In this document: positions 54,932 to 63,148 of the stretch, in pieces
How positions within the stretch are numbered: the stretch's first letter is position 1
How the letters are laid out: each line of letters opens with the position of its first letter
Source of the DNA: Legionella qingyii
GTDB taxonomy: Bacteria > Pseudomonadota > Gammaproteobacteria > Legionellales > Legionellaceae
Direction of reading: 5' to 3'
DNA length: 64,000 bases
Assembly: GCF_003184185.1 (NCBI RefSeq)
Contig: NZ_QHJG01000003.1
Location: forward strand, 1 to 64,000
Made by a program: the position numbers and the translations under genes
Notes under the pieces: model-generated
The model's database searches: none
What the model saw: only the letters and a program-made list of their open reading frames with translations
What the model was told of the DNA's origin: nothing

Positions 54932-54942
54932 TGAATCCAAGT

Positions 54943-54976
54943 TTTATCAGAGCATGCTGTTGCCTGCTCTGATAAA
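54943..54976 (+). terminator. Terminator hairpin
   Basis: TTTATCAGAGCA/TGCTCTGATAAA, 12-bp perfect stem with a 10-base loop, 12 bases past the stop of the membrane-hairpin gene. Confidence 0.7.
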
Positions 54977-55295
54977 TATGAAATAGATTACAACTAAACT
55001 ATAATGATACATTGGATAGAATGTTCCGTATGTTCTGGAGTAATTTTTGTTTTCCCTTGCCACCGCAGTTTCTCCTTAGTAAGTATTGAAAATAAATCAA
55101 AACTATAAATGTTAAGTTCATAATTACCAGAGTAATACTTAATGAAAAATCTAAAAGATTTTTCGAAATGCAGCTACAGAGGAGAGTTGTATGGGTATAC
55201 CACTTGAATCGCCACTTTATATACGCTGTGCATATATTTTATTGTTTGAATTAGGTATGATTACTCTATCAAGAAAATGAATTTATGAGTCAATT
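54977..55295. other. Intergenic region
   Basis: No supportable gene. AT-rich, with no clear operator. Confidence 0.5.
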
Positions 55296-55502
55296 ATGAA
55301 AAAATTAGTTTTTATTATGGCATTATGCTCGTTGAATGCATTTGCAGTTAATTCAGTAAATCCAAATAATAATAATTGTGACAGCATACAAGATCCTGCA
55401 GAGCGAAAGGATTGTTTTAATATTGAAAAGAAGAATGAAGCGGAAGAAAATTTTAAAAACTTTCAAGAAAATCTTCCTGATTCTTATCAAGATGATTTCT
55501 AA
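55296..55502 (+). CDS. Small exported protein
   Basis: A 68-residue protein: signal peptide MKKLVFIMALCSLNAFAV, then an Asn-rich stretch with two cysteines (NNCDSIQDPAERKDCFN) that could form a disulphide, and an acidic helical end. The ribosome site is weak. Family unknown. Confidence 0.55.
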   Translation: MKKLVFIMALCSLNAFAVNSVNPNNNNCDSIQDPAERKDCFNIEKKNEAEENFKNFQENLPDSYQDDF

Positions 55503-55827
55503 TAAGCTAAATTACATGAATACAGGTAATGCATTAAATTGAATGGTTTATAAATCGATTTGGATTTAAGGCATTACCTACAATAAATATTCCATTTTCC
55601 CAATGTCATTAAATTTAAATGAAGACGCAAAATTTCAATTCTGATATGCATAATCCAACTTTATTTTGTTTAAAAAACTTAAGTTAATTTCTGATTGTTA
55701 TGAGTTAAATTCTTAATTTTTATCAATGGTTCAAATAATTTATTTCTCAAAGAAACACTAACAAATGATTAATTTATAAACTATATATACATATAGAAGT
55801 CATTGTTATGGGTTCAAGGAGAAAATA
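55503..55827. other. Intergenic region with a wide inverted repeat
   Basis: AGGTAATGC at 55524-55532 and GCATTACCT at 55571-55579 are complementary across 38 bases, a possible terminator-like or RNA structure after the small exported protein. No gene seen. Confidence 0.3.
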
Positions 55828-56148
55828 ATGAAAGTAATCGTTACATCTTCAGCATTGCTCATGTCTTTAAGTTTGGTTGGTTGCAATACAATGGATCAGG
55901 CCAGCCAATACAGCAATTCAACTGTAGGTGCCGGAGTAAAATATGGTGCTAATGTGGTAGGTACCGGGGTGGGTTTTATAGCCGATACTGGTGCTGCTGT
56001 AGGTAATGGGGTTGGTAAGGTTGTTGATACAGGCGTTGGCGTTGTAACCGAACATAAAGTTTCTTATCACAAGGCAAAACCACAATATGTTTATTACAAT
56101 GGCCATCGTTATATGTTACAAAATGGTCGTTATATTCTTGTACACTAA
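55828..56148 (+). CDS. Glycine-rich lipoprotein
   Basis: A 106-residue lipoprotein. The signal sequence ends in LSLVGC (lipobox, Cys19). The mature part is a Gly/Val repeat region (VGAGVKYGANVVGTGVGFIADTGAAVGNGVGKVVDTGVGVV) followed by a Tyr-rich end (YVYYNGHRYMLQNGRYILV). AAGGAG lies 6 bases before the ATG and a hairpin follows the stop, so it is a single-gene unit. Function unknown. Confidence 0.8.
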   Translation: MKVIVTSSALLMSLSLVGCNTMDQASQYSNSTVGAGVKYGANVVGTGVGFIADTGAAVGNGVGKVVDTGVGVVTEHKVSYHKAKPQYVYYNGHRYMLQNGRYILVH

Positions 56149-56155
56149 CTTTAAA

Positions 56156-56178
56156 AGGCTCTTCATTAAGAAGAGCCT
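56156..56178 (+). terminator. Terminator hairpin after the lipoprotein gene
   Basis: AGGCTCTTC/GAAGAGCCT, 9-bp stem and 5-base loop, 7 bases past the stop. Confidence 0.7.
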
Positions 56179-56276
56179 ATATAAATCTCATTGTCGAAAT
56201 TTTCAAAAGCTGTGCTATCGAGTAAGAATTATTGCTATAGTTTTCTATGAATCAATACTGCATTGGTTTTATTTGA

Positions 56277-57461
56277 TTATAAGATAGTACAAGTCCATGG
56301 ATTCGTAGGTTCCTCTTTTAGTTGTACTTTCTTATTTCCTTGAGCATACATGCCATACGGATTAGGCTCTATTGGTGTTTTGGAACTTGATTTGCCTGCT
56401 AAATTTCCAAGCTGTACGCCATCTAGATATTTTTGAAACACCTGAAAGTTAGGTCCATTCTCAATATTTATTATTGGGAATACAATATGTTGAAAGTGCT
56501 GTGCCCTTTTTTCAATTTCCTCACGATATATACTGGCAATTATCTCTGGATTATTCTTAAAACTTCCACATCCCCAGGCTCCCATGATTGCTTCAGTCTT
56601 TCCTTTCAGAATTAAGGTATCAAGTTGGGCGCCGATACGACGACTTAGGTCTTTAACATATTCTCTTACAGTATTTTCATCCTTAAAGTCAATTTTTCTA
56701 TCAACAAGCTCAGGAGCAGCTGATCTGAATTCATAGAAAGGAAATATTCTGTTTTTAGGAAGGAAGATATAACTCAATGTACTGTCCGCTATAAATTGTT
56801 TTCTTGATGTGAGTTCTTCAGAACTTGTTGGAATCAAAATTTCAGGTCCACGGAAGCAAATTTGAGGCTCATCATTCATAAAAATTTTATAGGCTTCAGG
56901 TACTTGTATTCCTCGTCGTATGCTTAATGATTCCAGTTCCTCTGGGCTCATTTTTTCTTGCGCACTTAACAGTTTTCTGGTTTGTTCATCATAAAGAAAA
57001 CATTTTCGCGTTTCATCGTAATAAATGCCCTTGGAGAGTAATGAGCGGACACAAGATGAACGATGCCACATATTTTCTTCCTGAGCATCTCCTCCTTCTA
57101 GAGCTGCCCCCCCTGGAAATAAAGAATTGGCCATATTGAGAACAGGATATATTTTTCCATACTTTCTAGTTACTTCAAGAGCGACATCTCCAAAGTCTTG
57201 GCAAACCACTTCAACCTTATGAGGTGGCTCTACTTTTTCCTTTGCCCATAATCTTAAATTTTCAGACGCATGTGACTTTAACTCATCATATAACCTGGGA
57301 TTTGTAACATGTTCTATTGTTTTTCCCATGCTTTTATAACGCCAACTATTTCCAGATAAAACACCTAATAGATAACCTGGTTTGTTGTAATAATGAACAT
57401 CCTTTATTTTCGATAAATGAAGTGGATTAGGAAGGCGGCTTAATTCTCTATATGCTCTCAT
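56277..57461 (-). CDS. Microbial PARG-like (DUF2263) protein ending in a CaaX box
   Basis: A 394-residue macrodomain-type protein of the TIGR02452/DUF2263 family, related to poly(ADP-ribose) glycohydrolases. VLNMANSLFPGGAALEGGDAQEENMWHRSS (about 107-136) corresponds to the PARG signature, with QEE intact but Gly-Gly-Ala instead of Gly-Gly-Gly. AIMGAWGCGSFKNNPE is the second macrodomain motif. The protein ends PWTCTIL; CTIL fits a geranylgeranylation CaaX box. I start at ATG 57461, with AAGGGAG 6 bases upstream; the frame to 57542 lacks one. A host-prenylated enzyme acting on ADP-ribose is the inference. Confidence 0.8.
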   Translation of the reverse strand: MRAYRELSRLPNPLHLSKIKDVHYYNKPGYLLGVLSGNSWRYKSMGKTIEHVTNPRLYDELKSHASENLRLWAKEKVEPPHKVEVVCQDFGDVALEVTRKYGKIYPVLNMANSLFPGGAALEGGDAQEENMWHRSSCVRSLLSKGIYYDETRKCFLYDEQTRKLLSAQEKMSPEELESLSIRRGIQVPEAYKIFMNDEPQICFRGPEILIPTSSEELTSRKQFIADSTLSYIFLPKNRIFPFYEFRSAAPELVDRKIDFKDENTVREYVKDLSRRIGAQLDTLILKGKTEAIMGAWGCGSFKNNPEIIASIYREEIEKRAQHFQHIVFPIINIENGPNFQVFQKYLDGVQLGNLAGKSSSKTPIEPNPYGMYAQGNKKVQLKEEPTNPWTCTIL

Positions 57462-57773
57462 AAATAACTCCCTTAGTATTAGCCTCATTTGGATATTTGT
57501 AAGAAAGGTCCTGTCATATAACTGATGTGAATTCATCAACAATGATCCATAATTTTCATCATTGTTCTTTTTATGTTGTCGTTGTTATCTCACATATTGT
57601 CCTATTTGGTCAATAAAAATCTTTTGTTGAATTTAATGCCATAAAGTAAAAAAAGTGATTTTTCATCAGAAGTGATAATTGTAAAGAATAGATTCTTAAT
57701 TTATATGCGCCATTTTATTTGCTGACTAAAAAAAATACAAATAAATGAGTGCTCGATCTACAAATACTTTAAA
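57462..57773. other. Intergenic region
   Basis: No supportable gene. It contains the upstream region of the PARG-like gene. Confidence 0.4.
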
Positions 57774-57905
57774 TTAGCGAGTTAAATTTTTCGCCTCTGC
57801 TGACAATTGCTTCATTAGTCTACGTTCCGCTTTATGCCCTAATCCAGTAAAGGCCGTATTAAAAATAGGTACATAAATGTCAACAGACTCTAGCTTTTTT
57901 TTGTC
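57774..57905 (-). pseudogene. Orphan C-terminal coding fragment
   Basis: A leftward frame ending LESVDIYVPIFNTAFTGLGHKAERRLMKQLSAEAKNLTR. Composition is convincingly protein-like, but there is no start codon with a ribosome site and the frame closes upstream near 58018. It looks like the tail of a lost gene; family not recognised. Confidence 0.35.
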
Positions 57906-58032
57906 CAATTCCCTAAAAATATGAAATTTTGAACTAATATATAAACAACTACGATATGATACTTTGTGCGTCTCGAGTTGGGTTGATGTTTTAATTTGAC
58001 AATAAGAGATGCTTATTTAAAAGGAAATTATT

Positions 58033-60009
58033 TTGAAAAAAGTTCATGTCTGCTTTCAGCTTGTACTATTCTTGTTGCCTTTTATCTTTTGTGAAAGAGG
58101 GTGGTGTGCTCAAAGATTACCACTTTTAAGTGATTATATGCGAATAAAGACCGTCGGTGAGCCAGATTTGTCGTCAGATGGGAAATGGATAGTCTACACA
58201 GTAGAAGAAAATGTTAGCAAAACAAGCGCAATTCGAAATATCTGGATAGTATCCTACGATGGCAAGATCTCAAAACAACTCACCAATGATAAGAAAGCCA
58301 GTAATTATTTACCTAAATGGAGCCCTAATGGTCAATGGATAGCTTTTTTATCTGATAGTGATGACAGTCTTAGATTATTAAATAGACAAAATGGAAAAAC
58401 TATCAGATTGACTAATAATCAGTATGAAGTTAGTGATTTTACTTGGGCCCCAGATTCCCAAAGTATCGCTTTTATTGCCAGTAAAACCAAGGACAAAGCT
58501 TCTAAAAATAAACCCATTATCATTACAAGATATCTTTTTAAAAAAGATATCCAGGGTTATCTTTACGAAAAAAGAACGCATCTTTATCGTATAGCACTGC
58601 AAAGTAAACACATTGAATTATTAACACCAGGCCCTTATGATGAATGGGCTCCAGCTTGGTCACCGAATGGAGATTATATAGCGTTTATCTCTAAAAGAGG
58701 GGCAGAACCGGATAGGAGTTATAATTCAGATGTGTATGTCATAAGCAACAAATCTGGAAGTAAGGCAATACAATTAACTGGTTTCCCCGGAGCTGGCATG
58801 GATCCTGATTGGGAATCTTCTCCCTCATGGAGCCCTGATAATTCTCAAATAGCCTATTTAAGCTTTAACAATAAGTCACCTATCTATGCACCCACGCAAT
58901 TAGCAGTTGTTAGATTAGACAATCATCAAGAACGGATTGTCGTTTCTTTAGATCGTTGGTTTACAAAGCCTGAATGGTCTGAGGATGGTAAAAAAATATA
59001 TGCTCTGATTGAAACAAGTAGAAATACCCATCTGAGCGAGATTGATGTACGTACCGGTGATGTCAAAGCATTAACTAAAGGGGAGCAAGTTGATAGCGAA
59101 TTTTCAATAGCGCAACAGCATATAGTAGTTGTTTCTTCTGATGATCAACATCCATCAGAACTCTTTGCAGTCGAAGATACTTTGAGGCCCTTAACCCATC
59201 ATAATCAAAAACTTTTAGATGAGGTACTATTTCGTCCTGTAGAAGATATTGAGTTTAAAAGCGCTGATGGAACACTGATTGAAGGTTTATTGCTCAAACC
59301 TGCAAATTACAAATCTGGAACACAATATCCCGCTCTTTTAAATTTACATGGCGGGCCCGTTTATCAATTCAGTCATGAATTTAATTTTGATTGGCAGTGG
59401 CTTGCTGCGCAGGGTTATACCATTATAGCCCCCAATCCACGAGGAAGTTCCGGAAAGGGGTTTGATTTTTCCAATGCAATTAACGCAGACTGGGGGAATC
59501 TCGATGTAAAAGATGTTCTTGCTTCTGTAGATTATGCAATTAAAAAAGGTATTGTCGACCCCAATAAATTGGCTGTGGGAGGCTGGAGCTATGGCGGCAT
59601 GCTTACTGATTATGTTATTGCGAGCACTCAACGTTTTAAGGCAGCTGTTAGCGGTGCTGGAACCGGCAACATCTTGGGCAACTATGGTGTGGATCAATAT
59701 ACTTTAGATTATGAGTCTGAATTAGGAAAACCCTGGTTAAATGCTCAAATTTATATGAAATTGAGTTACCCATTACTGCAGGCGAATAAAATTAAAACAC
59801 CAACTTTGTTTATGTGCGCTAGTTTGGATTTTAATATGCCATGTATTGGCTCGGAACAATTATATCAAGCCTTAAGATCACAAAATATACCCACAGAATT
59901 GATCATATATCCTGAACAATACCATACTCTTGATAGACCAGATTTTCAAATGGATCGTTTGCAACGATTTAAAAATTGGATGGATTTTTATCTTAAAATA
60001 AACAATTAA
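58033..60009 (+). CDS. Exported S9-family serine peptidase
   Basis: A 658-residue prolyl oligopeptidase-family enzyme (acylaminoacyl or dipeptidyl-peptidase type). A signal peptide (LVLFLLPFIFC...WCA) precedes a beta-propeller with repeated KWSPNG, WAPDS, AWSPNG and SWSPDN units (about 90-345). The C-terminal alpha/beta hydrolase has Ser519 in GGWSYGG, Asp599 in ASLDFNMP and His631 in EQYHTL. The start is TTG 58033 with AAGGAA 6 bases upstream. It probably degrades peptides in the periplasm or outside the cell. Confidence 0.9.
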   Translation: MKKVHVCFQLVLFLLPFIFCERGWCAQRLPLLSDYMRIKTVGEPDLSSDGKWIVYTVEENVSKTSAIRNIWIVSYDGKISKQLTNDKKASNYLPKWSPNGQWIAFLSDSDDSLRLLNRQNGKTIRLTNNQYEVSDFTWAPDSQSIAFIASKTKDKASKNKPIIITRYLFKKDIQGYLYEKRTHLYRIALQSKHIELLTPGPYDEWAPAWSPNGDYIAFISKRGAEPDRSYNSDVYVISNKSGSKAIQLTGFPGAGMDPDWESSPSWSPDNSQIAYLSFNNKSPIYAPTQLAVVRLDNHQERIVVSLDRWFTKPEWSEDGKKIYALIETSRNTHLSEIDVRTGDVKALTKGEQVDSEFSIAQQHIVVVSSDDQHPSELFAVEDTLRPLTHHNQKLLDEVLFRPVEDIEFKSADGTLIEGLLLKPANYKSGTQYPALLNLHGGPVYQFSHEFNFDWQWLAAQGYTIIAPNPRGSSGKGFDFSNAINADWGNLDVKDVLASVDYAIKKGIVDPNKLAVGGWSYGGMLTDYVIASTQRFKAAVSGAGTGNILGNYGVDQYTLDYESELGKPWLNAQIYMKLSYPLLQANKIKTPTLFMCASLDFNMPCIGSEQLYQALRSQNIPTELIIYPEQYHTLDRPDFQMDRLQRFKNWMDFYLKINN

Positions 60010-60145
60010 TTCAATAATGTGTGCAAATATATGACAAAAAAGAAAGTTAAAATTTCTTATTATTTCAAGCATTGAAATTAGCCAAAATGATAGCTAATAG
60101 ACTATAAATATCTATAGGGCTTCAATTTGCTTCTATAGAGTTTTT

Positions 60146-61237
60146 ATGGATAAAGAACAATGTAATATCCTTTATGTTGATGACGAAGTGCATAATCTTA
60201 CCGCATTTGTCGCAACATTTCGCCGTCACTTCAATGTGTTTACTGCTACTTCAGGACGCGAAGGTATGGATATTATGCGCCATAATAATATTCAAATTGT
60301 TATTACTGACCAAAGAATGCCTGAAATGACGGGAGTACAATTTTTAGAATCCATTATTCCAGAATATCCCAATACAATTCGTATGATTTTAACTGGATTT
60401 ACGGATGTTGAGGCGATTATAAAGGCTATCAATACGGGACGAGTTTTTCGTTATATTACCAAGCCATGGGATCCTGTTGATTTAAAGATCAATATTGATA
60501 CAGGTTTGAAGATGTTAAATCTTGAAAAAGAGCGCTTGTCTTTGATTGAAAAACTGAACCAAGAAGTATTATATCAAAAACGAATCATGGAGTTGTTTCA
60601 AAAATACGTGCCTAAAAATATAGTCGATGAAATTTTAAATGCTCATGGAGAAGAATCTCTGATTGGTGAATACCGTATTATTTCGGCGATGTTTGCAGAC
60701 ATGCGCCAATTTACTTCCATATCAGATAAGTTAGGCCCGGTTAAATCTGTGGAACTACTAAATGCTTATTTTGAGTTAATGACTCAAAAAATTCGAGAGC
60801 ACCATGGCAGCGTTAATAAATTAATTGGCGATGGAATCTTGGCTTTATTCGGTGCACCAGTTTCGCACATCGATAATCAATTAAATGCTGTATTTGCAGG
60901 ATTAGCAATGATCGATGCATTGAATGAATTTAATGAAAAATACTATGACGCAATTGGCTTTGAAATCGCTATAGGAATTGGCATTAATACCGGAGAGGTA
61001 ATTGCTGGCAATATAGGTACTAGTGAACATATGGAATATACAGTAATTGGCGACACGGTAAATACTGCATCACGAATAGAAGAGCTAACCAAAAATACAC
61101 CCAATACTTTATTAATTAGTGAAAGTACATATAAACCTATTGCTAATGAAATTCTGGTTGAAGAGATAGAACCCCAAGTAATTCGAGGTAAAGAAGAAAA
61201 AATCAAGTTATATAGGGTACTTGGAAAGAAAACATGA
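60146..61237 (+). CDS. Response regulator with class III adenylate cyclase output
   Basis: A 363-residue protein. The receiver domain (residues 7-125) has Asp12-Asp13, phospho-acceptor Asp55 in ITDQRMPEM and Lys106 in TKPWDP. After a coiled linker, the cyclase domain (about 178-355) has metal Asp185 and Asp229, adenine-reading Lys225 and Asp303, and Asn306/Arg310 in IGDTVNTASR. All catalytic residues for cAMP synthesis appear present. Its stop overlaps the histidine kinase start by 4 bases, so kinase and cyclase form one signalling unit. Confidence 0.9.
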   Translation: MDKEQCNILYVDDEVHNLTAFVATFRRHFNVFTATSGREGMDIMRHNNIQIVITDQRMPEMTGVQFLESIIPEYPNTIRMILTGFTDVEAIIKAINTGRVFRYITKPWDPVDLKINIDTGLKMLNLEKERLSLIEKLNQEVLYQKRIMELFQKYVPKNIVDEILNAHGEESLIGEYRIISAMFADMRQFTSISDKLGPVKSVELLNAYFELMTQKIREHHGSVNKLIGDGILALFGAPVSHIDNQLNAVFAGLAMIDALNEFNEKYYDAIGFEIAIGIGINTGEVIAGNIGTSEHMEYTVIGDTVNTASRIEELTKNTPNTLLISESTYKPIANEILVEEIEPQVIRGKEEKIKLYRVLGKKT

Positions 61238-63030
61238 GCTTTGACACTTTAAAAACGTGGCAATTCTGGTACCAGAATATAGTTATCGTTTTACTTTACA
61301 CAATCTCTGGGATTGTAAGTAATATTTGGATTGTTCCCAATACATTAGTGACGCCACTTTGGCTTCCATCCGGTGCAGCATTGGCTATGGTGCTATGGTA
61401 TGGGAATAATATTTTTTTGGGGATAATAATTTCTGAAGTAATCCTAACTGCAACACTAGGTAACCTGATGTCTTGGCAAAATTGGATTGCCTCTACAATG
61501 GTAGGGGCTGGAGCGGGACTACAAGCAATATGGGCTGCTCGATTTATTCAACATTACACTCATACCAAAATACCTTTCTATACAGTCAGAGATGTTTTAA
61601 TTTTTACCTTTGGAGGAGATTTTTTGTTGTCTCTTACCAGTTGCACTCTTGGTGTTATTTCGCTGGTTTTATTTGACTTAATTAAACCCGAGCTAATTAT
61701 TACCAATTGGTTTATTTGGTGGTTAGGTGATGTTGTAGGTATTATCGTTATAACTCCCCTTATTATGACTTGGTATCATAGTAAACTTACCTTTAACTGG
61801 AAGTCACTTCTTGAATATACGATCTTAATCGCTTTATTAATCTGTACTATTGTTATGATCTATATGTTGCATTATCCTTTAGCTTATATTTTGCTTCCTT
61901 TTTGTGTATGGTCTGCTGTACGTTTTAGTGTTCGATTGGCACTAATTACGGCTTTTATAATTTCGATTTCTGTGCTCTGGCTTGAGATCCATGGCTATCA
62001 AGAGTTTAGATTTGTCGGTATTCCAACCAGCTTGGTATTTTTACAGGCATTTGTTGCCGTCATTTTTTTTACTACCTTAATCTTGTCCGCAGTAATAACC
62101 GAACGAAAAAAAGCACAAGAAGAATTACTGCAAGCAAATATCAAACTGGAATCCCGAGTGGAACAACGTACGCGGGATCTGAATAAAAAGAACATTCAAC
62201 TTAATAAAGCATTAGAAACTTTAAAGCAGGCAGAGGCTCAATTAATTCAAGCAGAGAAAATGTCTTCATTAGGAGTATTAACCGCAGGGATTGCTCATGA
62301 AATCAACAATCCGGTTAATTTTATATCGGCCAATATCGGTCCATTAAAAAATGACATTGATGATATTATGCAACTATTAAAAAAATACGAAGAAATTACC
62401 CCTGAAACACCAATAAAAAATAAATTACTCGAAATTTCAAAATACAGCGAAGCTATCGATTTGGCTTGCACCCTGCAAGAAACCCATAATTTACTTGATG
62501 GCATTGAAGAGGGGGCAAGACGCACCGCAAATATTGTAAAGGATTTACGCACTTTTTCGCGGCTTGATGAGGGAGCGCTGAAACATGCTAATATTCACGA
62601 GAATATCGACTCCACCTTAACTTTATTACACAATCAATTTCGCGATCGAATTATTATTAATAAAAACTATGGTGATATTCCTGAAATAGAATGTTATCCA
62701 GGAAAAATCAATCAAGTATTTATGAATATCCTCACCAACGCAGCACATGCAATTCCTGAACACGGGGAAATTACTATTACAACCACTAAGGAACAAGATC
62801 ACATTTTAATTAGTATTCGTGATACAGGCACAGGAATGACTAAAGAAACAATAAATAAGATTTTCGAACCTTTTTATACTACGAAACCAGTTGGAAAAGG
62901 AACCGGTTTAGGTTTATCTATTTCTTACAGTATTATTCACGAACACCATGGAACCATTTCAATTAAGAGTGTTTTAGGAAAAGGAAGTGAATTTATCATC
63001 ACTCTACCCATTAAATATGTCAGTAACTGA
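61234..63030 (+). CDS. MASE1-domain sensor histidine kinase
   Basis: A 598-residue kinase. The N-terminal about 285 residues carry 8 or so membrane segments of the MASE1 type (WIVPNTLVTPLWLPSGAALAMVLWYG). A coiled coil (about 290-340) leads to the H-box GIAHEINNPVNF (His355). The ATPase domain has NILTNAAHAIP (N box), IRDTGTGM (G1), FEPFYTTKPVGKGTGLGLSIS (F and G2). Coupled with the upstream receiver-cyclase (ATGA overlap), it likely controls cAMP in response to an unknown membrane signal. Confidence 0.92.
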   Translation: MSFDTLKTWQFWYQNIVIVLLYTISGIVSNIWIVPNTLVTPLWLPSGAALAMVLWYGNNIFLGIIISEVILTATLGNLMSWQNWIASTMVGAGAGLQAIWAARFIQHYTHTKIPFYTVRDVLIFTFGGDFLLSLTSCTLGVISLVLFDLIKPELIITNWFIWWLGDVVGIIVITPLIMTWYHSKLTFNWKSLLEYTILIALLICTIVMIYMLHYPLAYILLPFCVWSAVRFSVRLALITAFIISISVLWLEIHGYQEFRFVGIPTSLVFLQAFVAVIFFTTLILSAVITERKKAQEELLQANIKLESRVEQRTRDLNKKNIQLNKALETLKQAEAQLIQAEKMSSLGVLTAGIAHEINNPVNFISANIGPLKNDIDDIMQLLKKYEEITPETPIKNKLLEISKYSEAIDLACTLQETHNLLDGIEEGARRTANIVKDLRTFSRLDEGALKHANIHENIDSTLTLLHNQFRDRIIINKNYGDIPEIECYPGKINQVFMNILTNAAHAIPEHGEITITTTKEQDHILISIRDTGTGMTKETINKIFEPFYTTKPVGKGTGLGLSISYSIIHEHHGTISIKSVLGKGSEFIITLPIKYVSN

Positions 63031-63102
63031 ATGAGTGGTCATGATTATAGTCTGGAGGTTGCGAAGCGGAACCCAAAGCGACTCTCAACGGGCTCCACTT
63101 CT

Positions 63103-63124
63103 TTTTAGCTTGGCTAAAATTTTT
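63103..63124 (+). terminator. Intrinsic terminator after the kinase operon
   Basis: TTTTAGC-TTG-GCTAAAA hairpin directly followed by five T residues, 73 bases after the kinase stop. Confidence 0.7.
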
Positions 63125-63148
63125 GTAGCCCGCTACCATTATTGACCG

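Noticed and set aside
59344..59697. 117-aa minus-strand frame
   Set aside because: It lies inside the S9 peptidase catalytic domain and is antisense to it.
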